From assembly GCF_964019385.1 (NCBI RefSeq), contig NC_088643.1, positions 47,065,550 to 47,129,549 of the forward strand: 64,000 bases of DNA, written 5' to 3'. Below the pieces are notes generated by a model that made no database searches, was not told the origin of the DNA, and saw only the letters and a list, made by a program, of their open reading frames with translations. Position numbers and translations under genes: made by a program. Positions within the stretch are counted from its first letter, which is position 1. Each line of letters starts with the position of its first letter. The stretch is from Sycon ciliatum. Taxonomy: Eukaryota; Porifera; Calcarea; Leucosolenida; Sycettidae. Below, in pieces: positions 19,305-32,200 of this stretch.

Positions 19305-21033
19305 TTCAGTTCTTTTTCTGTTCCCTCCCGCACCCCGGCCCAGCTCCGAAGATAAACATGGTGAGCATGCGCGCGATGCACTGTATGTAGCCATGCGATT
19401 GCAGTAGCACACGGATACATTCCAGCCCTTCCCACCTCGCTACCCCGCACACAGACACATTGTGACAAACAAGCACATGCACATGGCACACACACATGGG
19501 CACGCACACACATACACACACAGTGACACATACACACACAGTGACACACACACACGGCCCAAACAGGAAAATTCTTGATGAACAGTGTATAATGCCATGC
19601 AAAGCAGTGGCCACCATACTTCAGGAAGTCAGTTGTGAAACAAAATAAAGGTAAGCTGGCAGCCAAAGCACAACATTGCAAACCGTGATGATATTTGCGT
19701 AAGGATTGCAGTTTGCAGACCACACCATGGAAGCAGTGAGTGCAGAATGATTGTAATGTCATACAAAGACAAGCAAAGAAGTGGCCACCATACACCAGAA
19801 ACTTGCAGAAAGTCACATATCCAACAGATAGAGAAGTGAACAGCATCTGGTACAGCCCACACAAAACCAAGCTGACCTGATACTCGTCCGAAGATCGTAA
19901 GTGGCAGATCCTTTTCAACGATAGCATGCAGGTGTACGTTACACGCATGGACAAAATCTGACCGTGTCACCAGCATACATTGTCATCACATGCATACCCC
20001 ACAAGTTACACACATGCACAGTAGAAGCACAATAAAAGCAATGGAAAAATATGAAGGGGTTGATGAAGCATCTTCACACTTCAATTTCAGACTTCGATGT
20101 GGTCGTCACGGGGTGATATACCTGCAAGATACAAGTGATACAGAAAGAAAGCATAAGGTCATGAGGTAGGCTATGAGACACCACGAATGGGTCACCTACA
20201 TGTATGTTCAGGGTTGGTGTACACACACACACACGCAGAATTATCATAATCGAGAATTTCCCAAACTACAGAAGAGCAATGAAATCCATTTGCATGCACA
20301 GGAGCAATTTCGCAGTATGATGCGCAGCTCGGGAATACACCTGTTGGCAATGGATTACATTCCCATTGGAATTCCCATTCACGTGGGATTCACAGAAGCA
20401 ATTTGGCAGTGTGCTGCGCAATGCGACACGACCTGCGATTCTGCGTGCGATGCAAACTCGCACAAAATACCATTCACAGAATCACGACAAGACGTCAGCG
20501 ATGCAACAGCGCCTTGCTGACGTGCCTCAAGTCAAAGCTCAATGAGAATGCGTTTGTCGGTTACAACTGGTACAAATGTACAAGCAATTTCTGAACTCTC
20601 CTGTGAATCCTGCTTTAAGCAGTGCAGGAATGTCCCTCCCCCCCCCCCCCCCCTCCACACCCTCAGGGAACTTGACAAGGAAGGGTGGTCTTCGCGGTTC
20701 CCAACATCTATTTGCAGTTTCTGGTCTCCACTATGTCTTTTCAATGGGGATTTGTACGTACCATAAAAGCAAGCCTAAAAAATGAACAGCATATTTCCCG
20801 TTCCCCCACTGGGGAGGATGCGTTCCACAGCTATCCTGACAAGATATTCCGAGAAGCGGTGCTGAGTGCAATGCATTGTGAAACTGAAAAAGCTGACCAA
20901 GCCGCGGCATATAACGTCTAAACTTCAATTGTAGTTCGCCAGCTGACTACTTTCAAACTCCATGTAGGTTGGAGTACAGCTGGCTTAGAAGTTGACAACA
21001 ACGGCGCACGCACATAAGCAATGGCCACCTTAC
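19305..21033. other. Unassigned stretch with CA microsatellites
   Basis: CA/TG-rich tracts lie at about 19440-19555 and 20220-20236, and a C run at 20637-20653. A 220-codon minus-strand open frame (19292-19954) is largely driven by the CA repeats and by duplicated GGTGGCCACT-type blocks; I do not call it a gene. Introns of the minus-strand gene at 21034-21283 may extend here. Confidence 0.45.
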
Positions 21034-21283
21034 CTGTACTGTAGCAGTACTTCCGAGTTCCCGTATGGGAGTTCCCTCACTGTGTGTGCAATAGCAGCCT
21101 CATCGGACCAGTTCAATGCGACGCGGACAGTCCGACACTGAGGAGGACATTGAAGAAGTCAGAGACAGGAAGAATGGTTGATTTACAATTCAACTAGCAA
21201 GGCTGCACACCCACGAAGTTCCACTCACCATTGTGCCGTCCTTCTTGGAATGCAGAAATGACGCTTCCTCTCGAGAACGCAGC
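21034..21283 (-). CDS. Two exons of an unrecognised gene
   Basis: Read on the minus strand, exon 21283-21229 follows CTCTGTCACAG and encodes LRSREEASFLHSKKDGTM before GTGAGT. Exon 21137-21034 follows CTCCTCAG and encodes a stretch beginning CRTVRVALNWSDEAAIAH and ending LLQYR before GTAAGG. Phases join without a shift, and both borders are standard. I do not recognise the family. More exons must exist on both sides: possible upstream ones are the duplicated blocks at 21656-21975. The gene would be divergent from COQ10, with their 5' ends within about 0.7 kb if those blocks are its first exons. Confidence 0.5.
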
Positions 21284-21550
21284 CTGTGACAGAGAAAAAG
21301 GAAGGAGCATCGCCATCGGCATTGGTCCTCTGCTATCACCGATTGCCGAGTTGCACAGTTCACTCTAACAAGACTGAGGATGTTCAAGAACTCCCCATCC
21401 ATACCATTATTGGAGTAAGAGGAAAGGTCAGATTGCCTAGTTCCTACTTCCTAGGGCCTAGCATTCCTGGATGCCAGGATGTGCTCCCCCCCCCCCCCTC
21501 CCTTCTACTGCCTGGATCATGGAAAGGGCAACATATGTGACAGCATTCAC

Positions 21551-21945
21551 CAGTACAGTCGGAGGAGAACATGGGAGAAGGCAAAAAAGGGCAACACACA
21601 TGAATCCCTTATAAACAAGCAGTGGCAACTCTAGCACCAGCAATGTTGGACTTACATCCCAGCCATTGCCGCCGGATTCAGCGGCTTCTTCTTCTTCGTC
21701 TCCCATCTTGGAAGCACTCCTTCCCGTAAGTTCAGTCCTGGGATCGGGAGTACAGTCGGAGGAGGACGTCGGAAAAGGCAAAAAGGCAACACACATGATT
21801 CCCTTATAAGCAAGCAGTGGCAACTCTGGCACCAGCAATGTTGGACTTACATCCCAGCCATTGCCGCCGGATTCCCACGCTTCCTCTTCGTCGTCTTCCA
21901 GTTCCCAGGTTCCATCTTGCAAATACTCCTTCCCGTAAGTAAGTG
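21551..21945 (-). repeat. Tandem duplication containing an exon-like block
   Basis: About 200 bp occur twice in direct orientation (roughly 21551-21750 and 21751-21945). Each copy, on the minus strand, ends in an acidic, Gly-rich frame reaching SGGNGWD immediately before GTAAGTCC (donors at 21655 and 21850). The upstream copy reads LEDDEEEAWESGGNGWD; the downstream one reads MGDEEEEAAESGGNGWD. The two differ by 14 bp inside the block, so they are not interchangeable in the same frame. Whether either is a real exon of the gene at 21034-21283 is unresolved. Confidence 0.6.
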
Positions 21946-22049
21946 CAGTCCTGGCCTGGGTGGATGCGCAGTACATTGACGATGGCGGAGATGGAGCAGG
22001 TCAGGGAGCCCTATAGGGTCCCGAGAGCAGATTGTGGCCAAATTCGGGA

Positions 22050-22722
22050 CGATGCCGGACGCCAGTCAGTATGAAGTAGCGAATTGCGGACCGCCACGTA
22101 GATTGGGGTCGCGGGGTCATAATCCATGGGCACTACTCGTACGTTGCTCCAAAAAAGGGCACTGCACTGTTCCACAGTTGCTGTTAGCGGTCGCCAAAGG
22201 CACTTGGTAGGCCGGTAATTGGGTCACGTGTCAACAAAGTGTCAACAAAGTGTCAACAACGTGTCGACTACGTGTCTTTAGCGGTACACTAATTTTGGTG
22301 TCCCCAAACTGAAAACATCGAGCACCAGTATGGAAAGGCTTTAGACAGAAAGCCTTTCCAATATGGAAAGGCTTTAGACAGAAAGCCTTTCCAATATAGC
22401 TATGTATAATGTAGGGTATGACGATGATTCTTCCAATGCGATCGCGATCGAAACGCTGCGTCATGATTCATGAAGCTTGCTCAACCCAGGTCATTACGTC
22501 ACAGAACTCGTGGACTTTTCGGTATCTAGCGCCGCGCCGGGGAACTTTTTGGGCAACGACAAAGGATGCAAAAAAAAGAAGACGTTTTCCAAGCCTCTGA
22601 AATCGAAGTCGTTGTACTTGTCTGAACCTATCGTAAATTCAGTTTCGTTGTTCGTCACAATCTGTCTTCCACATAGCCATAGCTTTGCAGTTGTGTATAG
22701 GATACAGCTTATTTTACCTAGA
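22050..22722. other. Region upstream of COQ10
   Basis: No gene is seen. It contains the palindromic tandem at 22330-22396 and an AT/GC-mixed stretch up to the COQ10 start codon. The promoter of COQ10, and possibly of a divergent minus-strand gene, should be here, but I see no decisive TATA or initiator element. Confidence 0.4.
22330..22396. repeat. Tandem pair of a 34-bp palindromic unit
   Basis: The unit ATGGAAAGGCTTTAGACAGA plus AAGCCTTTCCAAT occurs twice in a row, and each unit is itself a hairpin (GGAAAGGCTT/AAGCCTTTCC). It lies in the region upstream of COQ10. A short GTGTCAACAA tandem precedes it at about 22228-22265. Confidence 0.8.
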
Positions 22723-25700
22723 ATGGCTGGTCGATTACTTTGGACGCGGTGTGCTTGCCGAGCCGTTCACTCAGCACATACAGCGCCAACTACATCATCG
22801 TGAGTTACAGCAGCGTAGTCTGATTCAGACTTGTTGCTGTTGTGCTTACTGGCGATTTTACTCCCTTTGATGCTACAGGACAAGGACAATACAAGCTAGG
22901 TCAGCAATGGGGTTCCCTGGTATACCCAGCCTTCCCAGCTTCTTTCCGAGCGGACAGAAAGAGATTCACTTCTCAGAACAGAAAATTCTTGGGTAAGAGA
23001 AATAGCTTCCTCGAAACTCTTTGTCAATTTCATCCCTTGGGGTTTCTATATGCACTTTTCAATACATGCAGTCGAGAGTACAGTCATATTTACTCTTGAT
23101 GCAGCATGGTTAGCTCGTACAATAGAAGTACTGTAGGCCAGCAGTACAATGCGCTCTAGGTGTGGCAACATTGGACATCCCTATTGAGAGTGGGTCGAGG
23201 AGTGATGACAGGCACAGCCAGCCGAGCAGTTTGTGAGCGCACGTCAACCACTCATGTGGTCCCGAATTTGAGAGTGTGTGCGTGTGTGCGTGCGCGCACA
23301 TGCGGTTTGTGTGTGCGTGCGTGTGTGTGCAATGTCATGCTGCAAGGGAGGAGCTATTCCAACATCCATTGTCATAAATTTGGGTATTGCCTTTCTCTGT
23401 GTCAGGGCAGCAAGGTTCCGGTTCACTGGGTTGTAGGCCATCACTCTATAGTGGATCCATATAATATTAGACTTATACCTCTCCATATTCACCCTCTCGT
23501 CCCTAAAACCCAACAAACGAGTCCTGTTGGTCATACATGTACATGTACGCAGAACTAACGTAAGTCGTTGTTGCTTCACTGAGCCTTCAGACCGACTGGC
23601 GTGTTCTTGCCTGAATCGGAGGGCGGCGTGTTCAGAATCTTGTTCAATCGATCGTGTACACGTACTGGTGCATGTGGCATGGGAGGTGACGACCTTGGAG
23701 AACACGCTCGTGCCAATCACCATGGAGAACACGCTCGTGCAGCTTTCTGGCGGGAGCCAATCATTAGAGAGGTTTCGTTTCACGCGAAGATTTAACCAAT
23801 CAGAGAGAGGTTTCGTTTCACGCGAAGATTTGACCAATCAGAGAGAGGTTTCGTTTCACGCGAAGATTTGACCAATCCGCGATCATCACGCCAATTCGGG
23901 AGTCGGTTTATAACAGCGAGCCAAGTGGTTCTACCCTCACTTCTTTTCTTTTTAGGCAGCGCTTCGGAGCTGTTGTGTGCCGTAGGAAAATTCTACGCTA
24001 ACGTCCTTGAACAGGGCTGTTCTGAGTACAAACGGAATTCCTGGCTTGCCGCTTGATCCGCAATCATCGGGCCATTGACATGTTGAGCGTCCAAAACCTT
24101 GTTTGCTCGCTGGAACGCTCCGTCTGTGAAGATGCTCACTGTCAGCACCTGGTCACATGCGGATCCAGCGGCAATGGCAAGCAAGGAATTTCGTTTGTAC
24201 TCTGAAAAGTCCTGTCTACGGAAGTTAGCGTAGACATTTTCTAGGGCACTCGACAGCTCCGGTGCGCTGACTGAAGAGGAATCAAGCGCAGCACCGAGTA
24301 CTGCTCTCTTTACAGTACAATGTAAGTATCGAAAAGTGGTGAATATAAGCGGTGAATATTCAGCAATATTCACCACTTATGTAGATGGCCAATTGTATGT
24401 GGGTGAATATGGAGTGAGGTATAAATAACAATACCGGATGTCAGTTCGAGACCCGGAATTTGTGGAAAAAGCCGGTGCCTGGACGAAAAATTATTCATGT
24501 ATGTAAGCAGACCCGAAAAGAAGATCAGTCGATGTGAAAGCTGTGCATGCTTGCGTGTTGACCACTGCAGGTACACACCCGAACAAGTCTACTCAGTTGT
24601 GTCCAACGTGAACAGCTACTGTCACTTTGTACCTTGGTGTCGTGCATCGAAAGTCTTATCACACTCCGGAGCAACTGGTACAGCTGAGCTCGTCGTGGGC
24701 TTCCCACCAGTCTTAGAGAAATACACGTCGCAATTAACACTGAAGGAGCCATCCTTGGTTAAGGTTAGCATGACTACTGTACACTGAATCCTAGCTTACG
24801 CTTGAAAGCAGGTGGGATTCTAGTTTAGAAAGTTCTCTATGGTTGTTCTGAATAAAGTTTCCCTGGTTTGTCTTTCATTACGGTGCTTTTTATGAACAAA
24901 TGTGCCCACGAGTCCATGGATGAGACTTCTGTTGTACATGTAGTCTTAGCAAATGAAATACCGTATATTCTCTATTATAAGCGCCGTGCTTATATTTTTT
25001 CAACACCCCTCTACCCCGTGCTTATATTGGAGACCGCGCTTATATTGGAGACCGTGCTTATATTTTTTCAACCAATACATCCATACAGGGCAAGAAGAAA
25101 TACATGCTAGATATCATGCATGCCGCATTGATTTCCACCAAGATCGTGCTAATAATAGAGACCGTGCCTATAATGTTTCGAAAGGTGCTCACAGTGTGCT
25201 AGTATTAGAGACTGTGCTAGTAATGGAGACCTGCGCTTATATTAGAGAATATACGGTAGTCATTTGCTGGAAACATGTGTACAATGCACATTACACCCTT
25301 GCATATTCTTCTCTTTTTTCCTTTCACCGCCACAAATTGTTTTGGTCGTAAAGTTTCTGACAGATGTACTGTATCTTGTAAATTGAAACAAGTCCTGCAT
25401 TTCTTTGTTCTGTTGTCAGTAATGAATGGCCCTAAGATATTTTATTTGCATGGAGTATCAGGCAACCTCTCAATTTCATGCACCCATGAAACTAGACCCT
25501 ATCTCTTCCGAATTGACATGTGCCCTGACTACAGATTAGCTAGCTTGGAAGCAGTTGGGAGTGAACCAATGTGTCCTGCATGTGGAGGTGTCCTGTACAT
25601 ATATTTTAATACATGTACAGGACACCTCTTTTAGTCTTTTAAACTATGGAGGTGTCCGTCCGCCAAGTGTGGTTGTACCAATTACATCCAATAATCCATT

Positions 25701-26906
25701 CCTCTTGCAAGTTTAGATCAATACTGTAATTGTCGTGGTGGCGGGCATGTCGCGGCACATTGAATCTGTCGGGACAGATATATGCTACACCATGTGTTGC
25801 GGCATATGCACAATAAGATGATGTACTGAATCTTGATCAAAGTTCTACTGACGTTTGGTGTTCAGGCTGTTTCTGCAGATTCACGGCTCTTCAAGAGTTT
25901 AGAAAGCACGTGGCATATTAGTGCTTCTCCAAGTGGTTCTACAAAGCATGCTCACATTCACTTTGAGGTAAGTCTCCTTGTCTTTCATTGCTTTTCTTGC
26001 CGTAGTTGGCTGGTATCCGCTGTCACCTATTAGCTTGTTCTCAATCATGTCATGATAAAATTGTTATTTTATACAATATAGTGTCACATCTGCAGATAAG
26101 GTCATCACTCTGCACTGCTTGCATCGAGCACTCTACTGGCAGTTATCACCCACTGGTGTGTTGTACTGCCGGGCGCTGAAGAACAGGAGTGAGATCGGAG
26201 TCGTAGCTTAGGCCGTTTTTGTTCTTCGTGTACTATATTCCATATGCATAGTGGACTCGCCACGCTGTGTGCATGCCAGCACACTTATCTTGATGAAATC
26301 CTGGTTCACTCGTGCTTCAGTGCCGGACAGTACTGTGGACATTGTATGTGTTACCTTGCACCAGAGTTTCATGACTACTCCCGAGTGTACAGGCTAATGT
26401 ACAGAGCGTGCCCTTGTTATTCAGTGCTGTTCCAGTACTGAGCCTTCGAACATATGCTTTGCCCAAGAAGATCAACATATCAAATCACTGAAAGCAGACT
26501 CACAAATGAATGACTTTGTATTCACTTGGCTTGAACTCAAATCTTCATCTGCCCGAGCCTGCTCCAATTAATCTGTATGGTGTGTGATCTGAGAGAAAAC
26601 AGAGATTTTGTGTGAAGAACCCTGCTTTTTTCTTCAAGATTTTTACACGGCACAAACTATTTGTTGTCGCACAAGCTGTTGTGTATCAATGCATTGGCTG
26701 TTGGGAGATATTCTTTGTTCTTGTGTTTACTGTGTGTTTTGTGTTATCAGATTTCTTTTGAGTTTGTGTCTTCGTTCCACTCTAACCTTTCTCGGCTGTT
26801 CTTCGATGAAGTAGCGAAGCAGATGGTGTCTGCATTCGAGAAGAGGCTGGCACGCGTATATGGTCCAAGTTTGCTCCCTCCCTCAACTAAAGAAACAAAA
26901 TTATAA
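22723..26906 (+). CDS. COQ10: Coenzyme Q-binding protein COQ10, complete, 5 exons
   Basis: COQ10 is a START-fold mitochondrial inner-membrane protein that binds ubiquinone and is needed for its proper use in respiration. Exons: 22723-22799, 22930-22992, 24571-24763, 25866-25967, 26751-26906; together 196 aa, phases continuous. The N-terminus [18 protein letters not shown] is Arg/Ala-rich and fits a mitochondrial targeting peptide. Family signatures follow: [12 protein letters not shown] into [16 protein letters not shown], then [18 protein letters not shown], and the C-terminal [17 protein letters not shown] 9-bp alternative acceptor for exon 2 would keep the frame. Introns carry an inverted-repeat element, a CCAAT-bearing tandem array and a mariner-like MITE. 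Confidence 0.93.
23765..23880. repeat. Triplicated 37-bp tandem with CCAATCA
   Basis: Three copies of a unit containing GAGAGGTTTCGTTTCACGCG and GACCAATCA lie head to tail, with only single-base differences. A separate 27-bp duplication (GGAGAACACGCTCGTGC) lies just before, at about 23693-23743. Both are in COQ10 intron 2. Confidence 0.85.
23964..24261. repeat. Inverted-repeat element in COQ10 intron 2
   Basis: The left arm 23964-24060 (starts CGGAGCTGTTGTG) and right arm 24160-24261 are imperfect inverted copies, including AATTCTACGCTAAC and GAGTACAAACGGAATTC segments. There is no coding content and no clear target duplication. Confidence 0.7.
24959..25258. mobile_element. ACCGTATATTC-type MITE, copy 1
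   Basis: The ends are TACCGTATATTCTCTATTAT and the complement GAATATACGGTA. The interior repeats GTGCTTATATT and GAGACCGTGCT motifs. A second copy lies at 44182-44409, sharing long internal blocks such as GCTAGATATCATGCATGC. TA flanks suggest a mariner-like origin. Confidence 0.8.
25585..25628. repeat. 44-bp hairpin in COQ10 intron 3
   Basis: GAGGTGTCCTGTACAT pairs with ATGTACAGGACACCTC around a 12-base loop. The two 16-base arms are perfect complements. Confidence 0.85.
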
Positions 26907-29250
26907 TGGTATGTTATGTGTGGTAACTTGCAAGCTTATAGGAATGGCTTATTGCATGGTAGAGAATTGAATGCCTGGCTACTGATCATCTTCAGTCCTC
27001 TTCTCTTTCTTTACTGACATCTGGCCACTGGCTAATGGGGAAGACCAAAGGGAGATAATGTTCTGGATACTTGCCATGACTAGTGCCACCTCTACAACAT
27101 TTCTTCTTCTTCATGCTTTCCCCGTAACTACTCCTCAAGCCTATGAACTGGTAACACCCGAATGCTGTTTCTTTTCCTTTCTTCTCACTGTCCAGGTACT
27201 AATATCAATAACAAGTCATAATATGCCTGACTAGGTAGTATCTCACATATATTATCACAGCAAAACTTTTCAATAATCAATATTGCTCTGAAACCTGAAA
27301 CTTGAGACATTGAGCCACCGCCGTTTAATAATTATTTATGTGCGAACACGATTCACGAAACGCCACGATTTACATCACACGCAAATTCTATGGTATTAAT
27401 AGGTGTTTTTCTTTTGCTTGATCTTTGTTTGACGGTAGTTGTCCATGTGTACTCGTATCTATATCTGTGTGTTCTCATGTATCTAACTCATACTAAGTCT
27501 TTGAGGTAAGAGTGAGGCACACTTTCTCAAGTCATGCCACCAGTTGCAGTGGCTTTCTTATTTATCTGTCTTGTCTGTACGGCGTGTGCATGTATGTCTA
27601 TTTTTCTCAAATACACCTCTGCAAATCCTCCTGTGCTTTTCCCCTTTTGTTTTTTTCTTATTCTTTTTCTACTTCCGGTACATGTTGTAGCTTTCTTAGA
27701 CACTGAATACTGTTTGCTTTTTTTTCTTCTTCTTTTTTTCCGATAAGCACTCGTACAACTGACATCATGACCGTACTTTTGTTGGCTCTATTGGTGTTGC
27801 CGGATCGAGTCAACAGCAATGATAGCAGAATGGCTTTCACTTATTTAGTTCGCTTTGCCTGCTCTGCCAGGCTATTATGTTATGTTATTGTTGTAGTAGA
27901 ATATTTAATATCATTATTCACCTCAGTCCTGGTATGCTCATACTGTGCGCATATTATGGCTCACTGCGCCCGTATGATTCTTACTGTATGGGGTGAAGAT
28001 AAGTGAAAATTGGTCACTTATTACCTATGAATGACATAGGTTGTCAGTTGACGATCAAGTGATTCGTTGTTGGTTGTCTTCAGGCATTCAATTTCGTTAA
28101 AGCATGTCAGGATAGTGAGGCAACTTAGACCACTTGGAATCACAGTTCTCCATTCTACATACCATGAGTGGCTTGATCTGTCTGTTTTTCCTGTGGGTTA
28201 TTGGCTGAAAAGCTTTTCCAGTACTCGATAAGCACATTTTGCAACTGTTATCGAGCACGACCGTAACGAGCAAGCGACAAGAAATCTGCATGCATGATTG
28301 TCTCTCCCCTACTACAATTCTTCAGAATGCTACAGTTGGGTTGGTGGTTGTGCTCTTGCTTGGATACAATACGTGTAAATGGTAGGTTATGAACTTATGA
28401 CTGGACAAAACTGCTTCTGCTGGCTCGGTAAACACTGGTAAACAACAACTAAACAGGGCGTACAAGCACCGAGGCCGAGGGTGATCATAATCATAATAAA
28501 TTAATAATTAACATGGTGGTGGGGGAGGAGGGCCGGTGTAGGGCTCCCTGCCTGGCCATTGCTTCTCGATCCGGGATTCCCCCTTTCCTGCTGATTGTAC
28601 AAAAAGTAATACGCTCCCATAGCCCAGGAGCGTATGTACAACCAAGAGTCCATAACCCCAGCAATTGGCTGGCTACATCATCAGACACAGGGTCCACCAC
28701 AAAGCCAAAAGAACGAAACAGTTCTATCCTCAGATTTGCAGATCTGCCAGGCAAGACAGTTGAGTTGGCTTCAAGAGTCTACCCCTAGGCCCCTCCCCCC
28801 CCCCCCCCCCCCCGGGGGGGCCCGGCCCCCTGTGCAGCAGGGAACCCTAGCCTAGGCCTCGGGCCGCGCCGGCCGTATACCGGTACCAGGCTAGCGATCT
28901 CTTCGGTACCGGTACGAGTCGTAGCGTCTCGCATTTCTTTTTTGCGGCTTTGGCCTAGCGGCGCCTGCGTTTTGTGTTCTTGCGTCGGGCGGCATACGTA
29001 TGGCGAGTTTGGATACATGGGTGACGTGTACGCACGCCCTCGGCCTCAACTCAAGCGAGCTTTGCCGCCGCGATCCCCCATCCGATATCCGGAACTCATC
29101 TTCTTGGTGTATTTTGATGTCACAATTTGCACAGGAACTTCTTCCATTCGAACAAGCAGTTGTTGATAGTCGAATCCACCTTGGTTTCTCCTGTCCGATT
29201 ACTAGATATTGGTTTGGGTCGCTATACGCGAAAGCGGGAACCCTGCCAGG
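26907..29250. other. Intergenic region between COQ10 and the ERM gene
   Basis: It is T-rich on the plus strand around 27640-27745 and has a C19/G7 run at 28795-28821. Just before the ERM start codon it becomes GC-rich with restriction-site-like palindromes (CGGTACCGGTACG near 28900), compatible with a promoter. No gene was recognised. Confidence 0.45.
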
Positions 29251-32200
29251 ATGCCGAAGCAGGTTAGTTAGTTAGTTCGCAAGAGATGTTACCTTCTGTA
29301 TCACCCATTTACGTATGGGTCACTCTGTCGGTCTTTTCACACTCAGAGCTCAGTTCGTGTACTTACCGTAGACTCCGAATTGGAGTTCACCATCCAGGCG
29401 ACAACGACTGGCAAAAACCTCTTCGAGCAGGTAAGCTAGTTGTCTCTCGTGCTTGTCACTTCGTCATGTTTGCCTTTTTCTTGTTTCGATGTCGACTAAC
29501 CACGATACTACCTCTGTGGTGTACCTCGCGGCTCTCAGGTCTTGAAGTCCATCACCCTCCGTGAAGTATGGTTCTTCGGACTCCAGTATGTGGACACAAA
29601 AGACAGCGTCGGATGGCTGAAGATGGACAAGAAGGTATGCTTGGTTGCAAACCCAAGCTGGCTGTGTAACGCCAGTTCTGTTCCCACATACATTTTTTGC
29701 GAGACGACTGTTTTGTTTTTGACATACAGATCCTGTCCCAGGATATCAAGAAGGACAAGGACGGCATGATTTCTCTTGACTTCCGTGCAAAGTTCTATCC
29801 TGAGGATGTCGGTGAGGAGCTTATCCAAGAAGTCACTCAGGTAAGTTGGCCAGCTGGCGGACCACTAGTATCTGCGACTAGCTCTACACAATTACATGCA
29901 GCAGCAACTACAGAATACACAGTCATACAATGTACTGTGCACACAACATCGCATGAACATAACCAATCCATCCGTGTACGAGCAGAACCCTCGTACACAT
30001 GACGTTGAACTCAGCGAACAGTGCTGTTCACCGAAATACTTATACAACAGCTCCAGGCAACGTTCGGTTCTAGCGCTTGCCGCACACTTGAAAACGCGCT
30101 AGTGTTAAAAGTCGCAGTCTGTTGTTCGTCGGTAATCGTGCGATACGAGAGATATACCGTCATAATAAGCATAATAATATTATACTCAAAAGAGAAAAGA
30201 CCAAGGAACTACAAGTACAATTATACTCGTACCGTTTTCGCATGAAATCAGATCAGGCATAAAGTGACGGTATAGAAACAAAAACCGTACGGTAACACCA
30301 GCGCTTACGTCACAATGCTGTGAATGTTGTTGATTCGGATAGATAATGACCGGATGAACAGTGTGCTTTGTAGAGTTAGCTCAAATAACCATTACTTCTG
30401 TCCTTGTGCATGTCTGTCTGTCCATATCTGTCGGTGCAGCGGTTGTTCTACCTTCAAATTCGTGAGCTCATTTTGAAGGAAGACATCTACTGCCCACCTG
30501 AGACCGCAGTGCTGTTGGCTTCATACGCAGTAAGTGCACAGAACTCAGCCAATGTCCAGCTTACGATGGTGTTACAATGCCCGAACGGTTTTTCAATTGC
30601 GGAGATGTTCGTGGGTGTGGAGAAGGCCTAGATGTGTGTATGTGTGTGTGCGCGCGCGTGTGTGTGTGTCATACGGTGTTGTGTTGTGCCATGTACGAGG
30701 GTGGTTGCGTGTGACAAAGTCTGAATGATGTCCTCCAAACAAGGACATACCACACAAGTCTCACTTCTACTCTGTTGTTGGTTGGTATGCCTGTTCCTGT
30801 GTTTAGGTGCATGCTAAGTTTGGTGACTATGACAAGAGCACCCACAAGCAAGGTTTCCTGGCTGTTGACAAGATCCTGCCCAAGAGGTGAAAAGTTAATT
30901 GCAACATGTGTCCTTTTTCTAATTGTTCCCAAATGTGTCCTGTTTCCTTGTCTATTGAAAATATAGGATTGCTAGTAATGCTTGAGGCATTTGCCATCCA
31001 GATGATTGGCCTGGCTGGATTAACTTTGGCGTATGTTACATTCCAGCCACACCAGCAGCTAACCTGATTATGACCCAAATCCATACAGAATGTGCAGGCC
31101 ACGGTCCGTAGAATCCTCTGTATCACATTGGGATGTATATCTACTAGCTTGCCAGTAATAACCACTTTTTGCAACGGAGTCAGAGGCATCTCCCATTTAG
31201 CCTGTATGCACGTGTATTTGTGTGTGTGTGTGTGCGTGTGTGTGTGCCGCTATAGAGTTCTGGACCAGCATCATCTGGATATGAACGAGTGGGAAGAGCG
31301 TATTGTCACCTGGTACTCCGAGCACCGTGGCATGCTCAAGTAAGTGCTAGCTTTGTCGATGTGTGCATCGGTGTGTAGCATTTAGGAGCACCGGTGTAAG
31401 TGGATAATTTCTGCTTTAACTACAGGAACTGCTTCAGTCGCTGATTCCTAACTCCTACCTATCTATCCTTCGCACACCGGTGCATGCTCCACGTATGATT
31501 GTCTTGAGTTGTCTTGCATAGGGGATTGATGGGATGAATTTGTACAGAGTTTGCAAAAACAAGTCCGGGTATTGCCAGTACATGTGTGAAGACAGTGTAA
31601 ATTGCAGTGTTCACAAATCCGCAGTCAGAAAGCGCGGTAACAGGGCACAAAACTGACAGGCTACTGAGACATTCAGCGACCTGAGACCTAGCTCTAACAC
31701 ACCTCCAGTGTGCAAGCCAACAGCCATCAAACTTGGAAGGTTCATGGTTTAGTAGGACCATCCTGTAACGGTTGACATTCTTTGTTGCCGTGGGATGTAG
31801 CTTGTGCACATTTTCGCTGCGCTCACCTTCCCCCTTTCCTTCCAAGTTGGAAGGCCGTTGGTTTGTGCACTGGAGGTGTGTTAGAGCTGCTTATTATCTT
31901 GTTACAGTCGTGGATAGTTGCTTCATAACTCGTTTCCTTGGGATTTTGCTGTATTATTTCGCGGCATTGTACTGAATGTGTATGGAGCCCGATTCGGGGG
32001 GAGGGGGTGTGGCGCCAGGCGAGAAACGGACATGCAACTACAGTTGTGGCAAGTGAAATCCGACACTTGGCATAAGGGACTGCACCGTGCATCCTGCAGC
32101 CTCTGCAGCCCTGCATACGTACAGTACATGTGCTGCATACAACTTTATCTGTCTGATGACAGAATTCGTACTCATCACAGTCAAGGTTCAAAAGGTGCTG

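Noticed and set aside
19292-19954. 220-codon minus-strand open frame
   Set aside because: Largely a translation of CA/TG microsatellite and duplicated blocks; no conserved motif.
20808-20921. Plus-strand frame containing AFHSYPDKIFREAVLSAM
   Set aside because: It reads plausibly as protein, but no acceptor/donor pair or companion exon was found and the opposite strand is equally open.
28634-28700. CAAGAGTCCATAACCCC resembling a CAAGAG-type MITE end
   Set aside because: No matching right end or 7-bp duplication was found nearby; one degenerate end is not enough.
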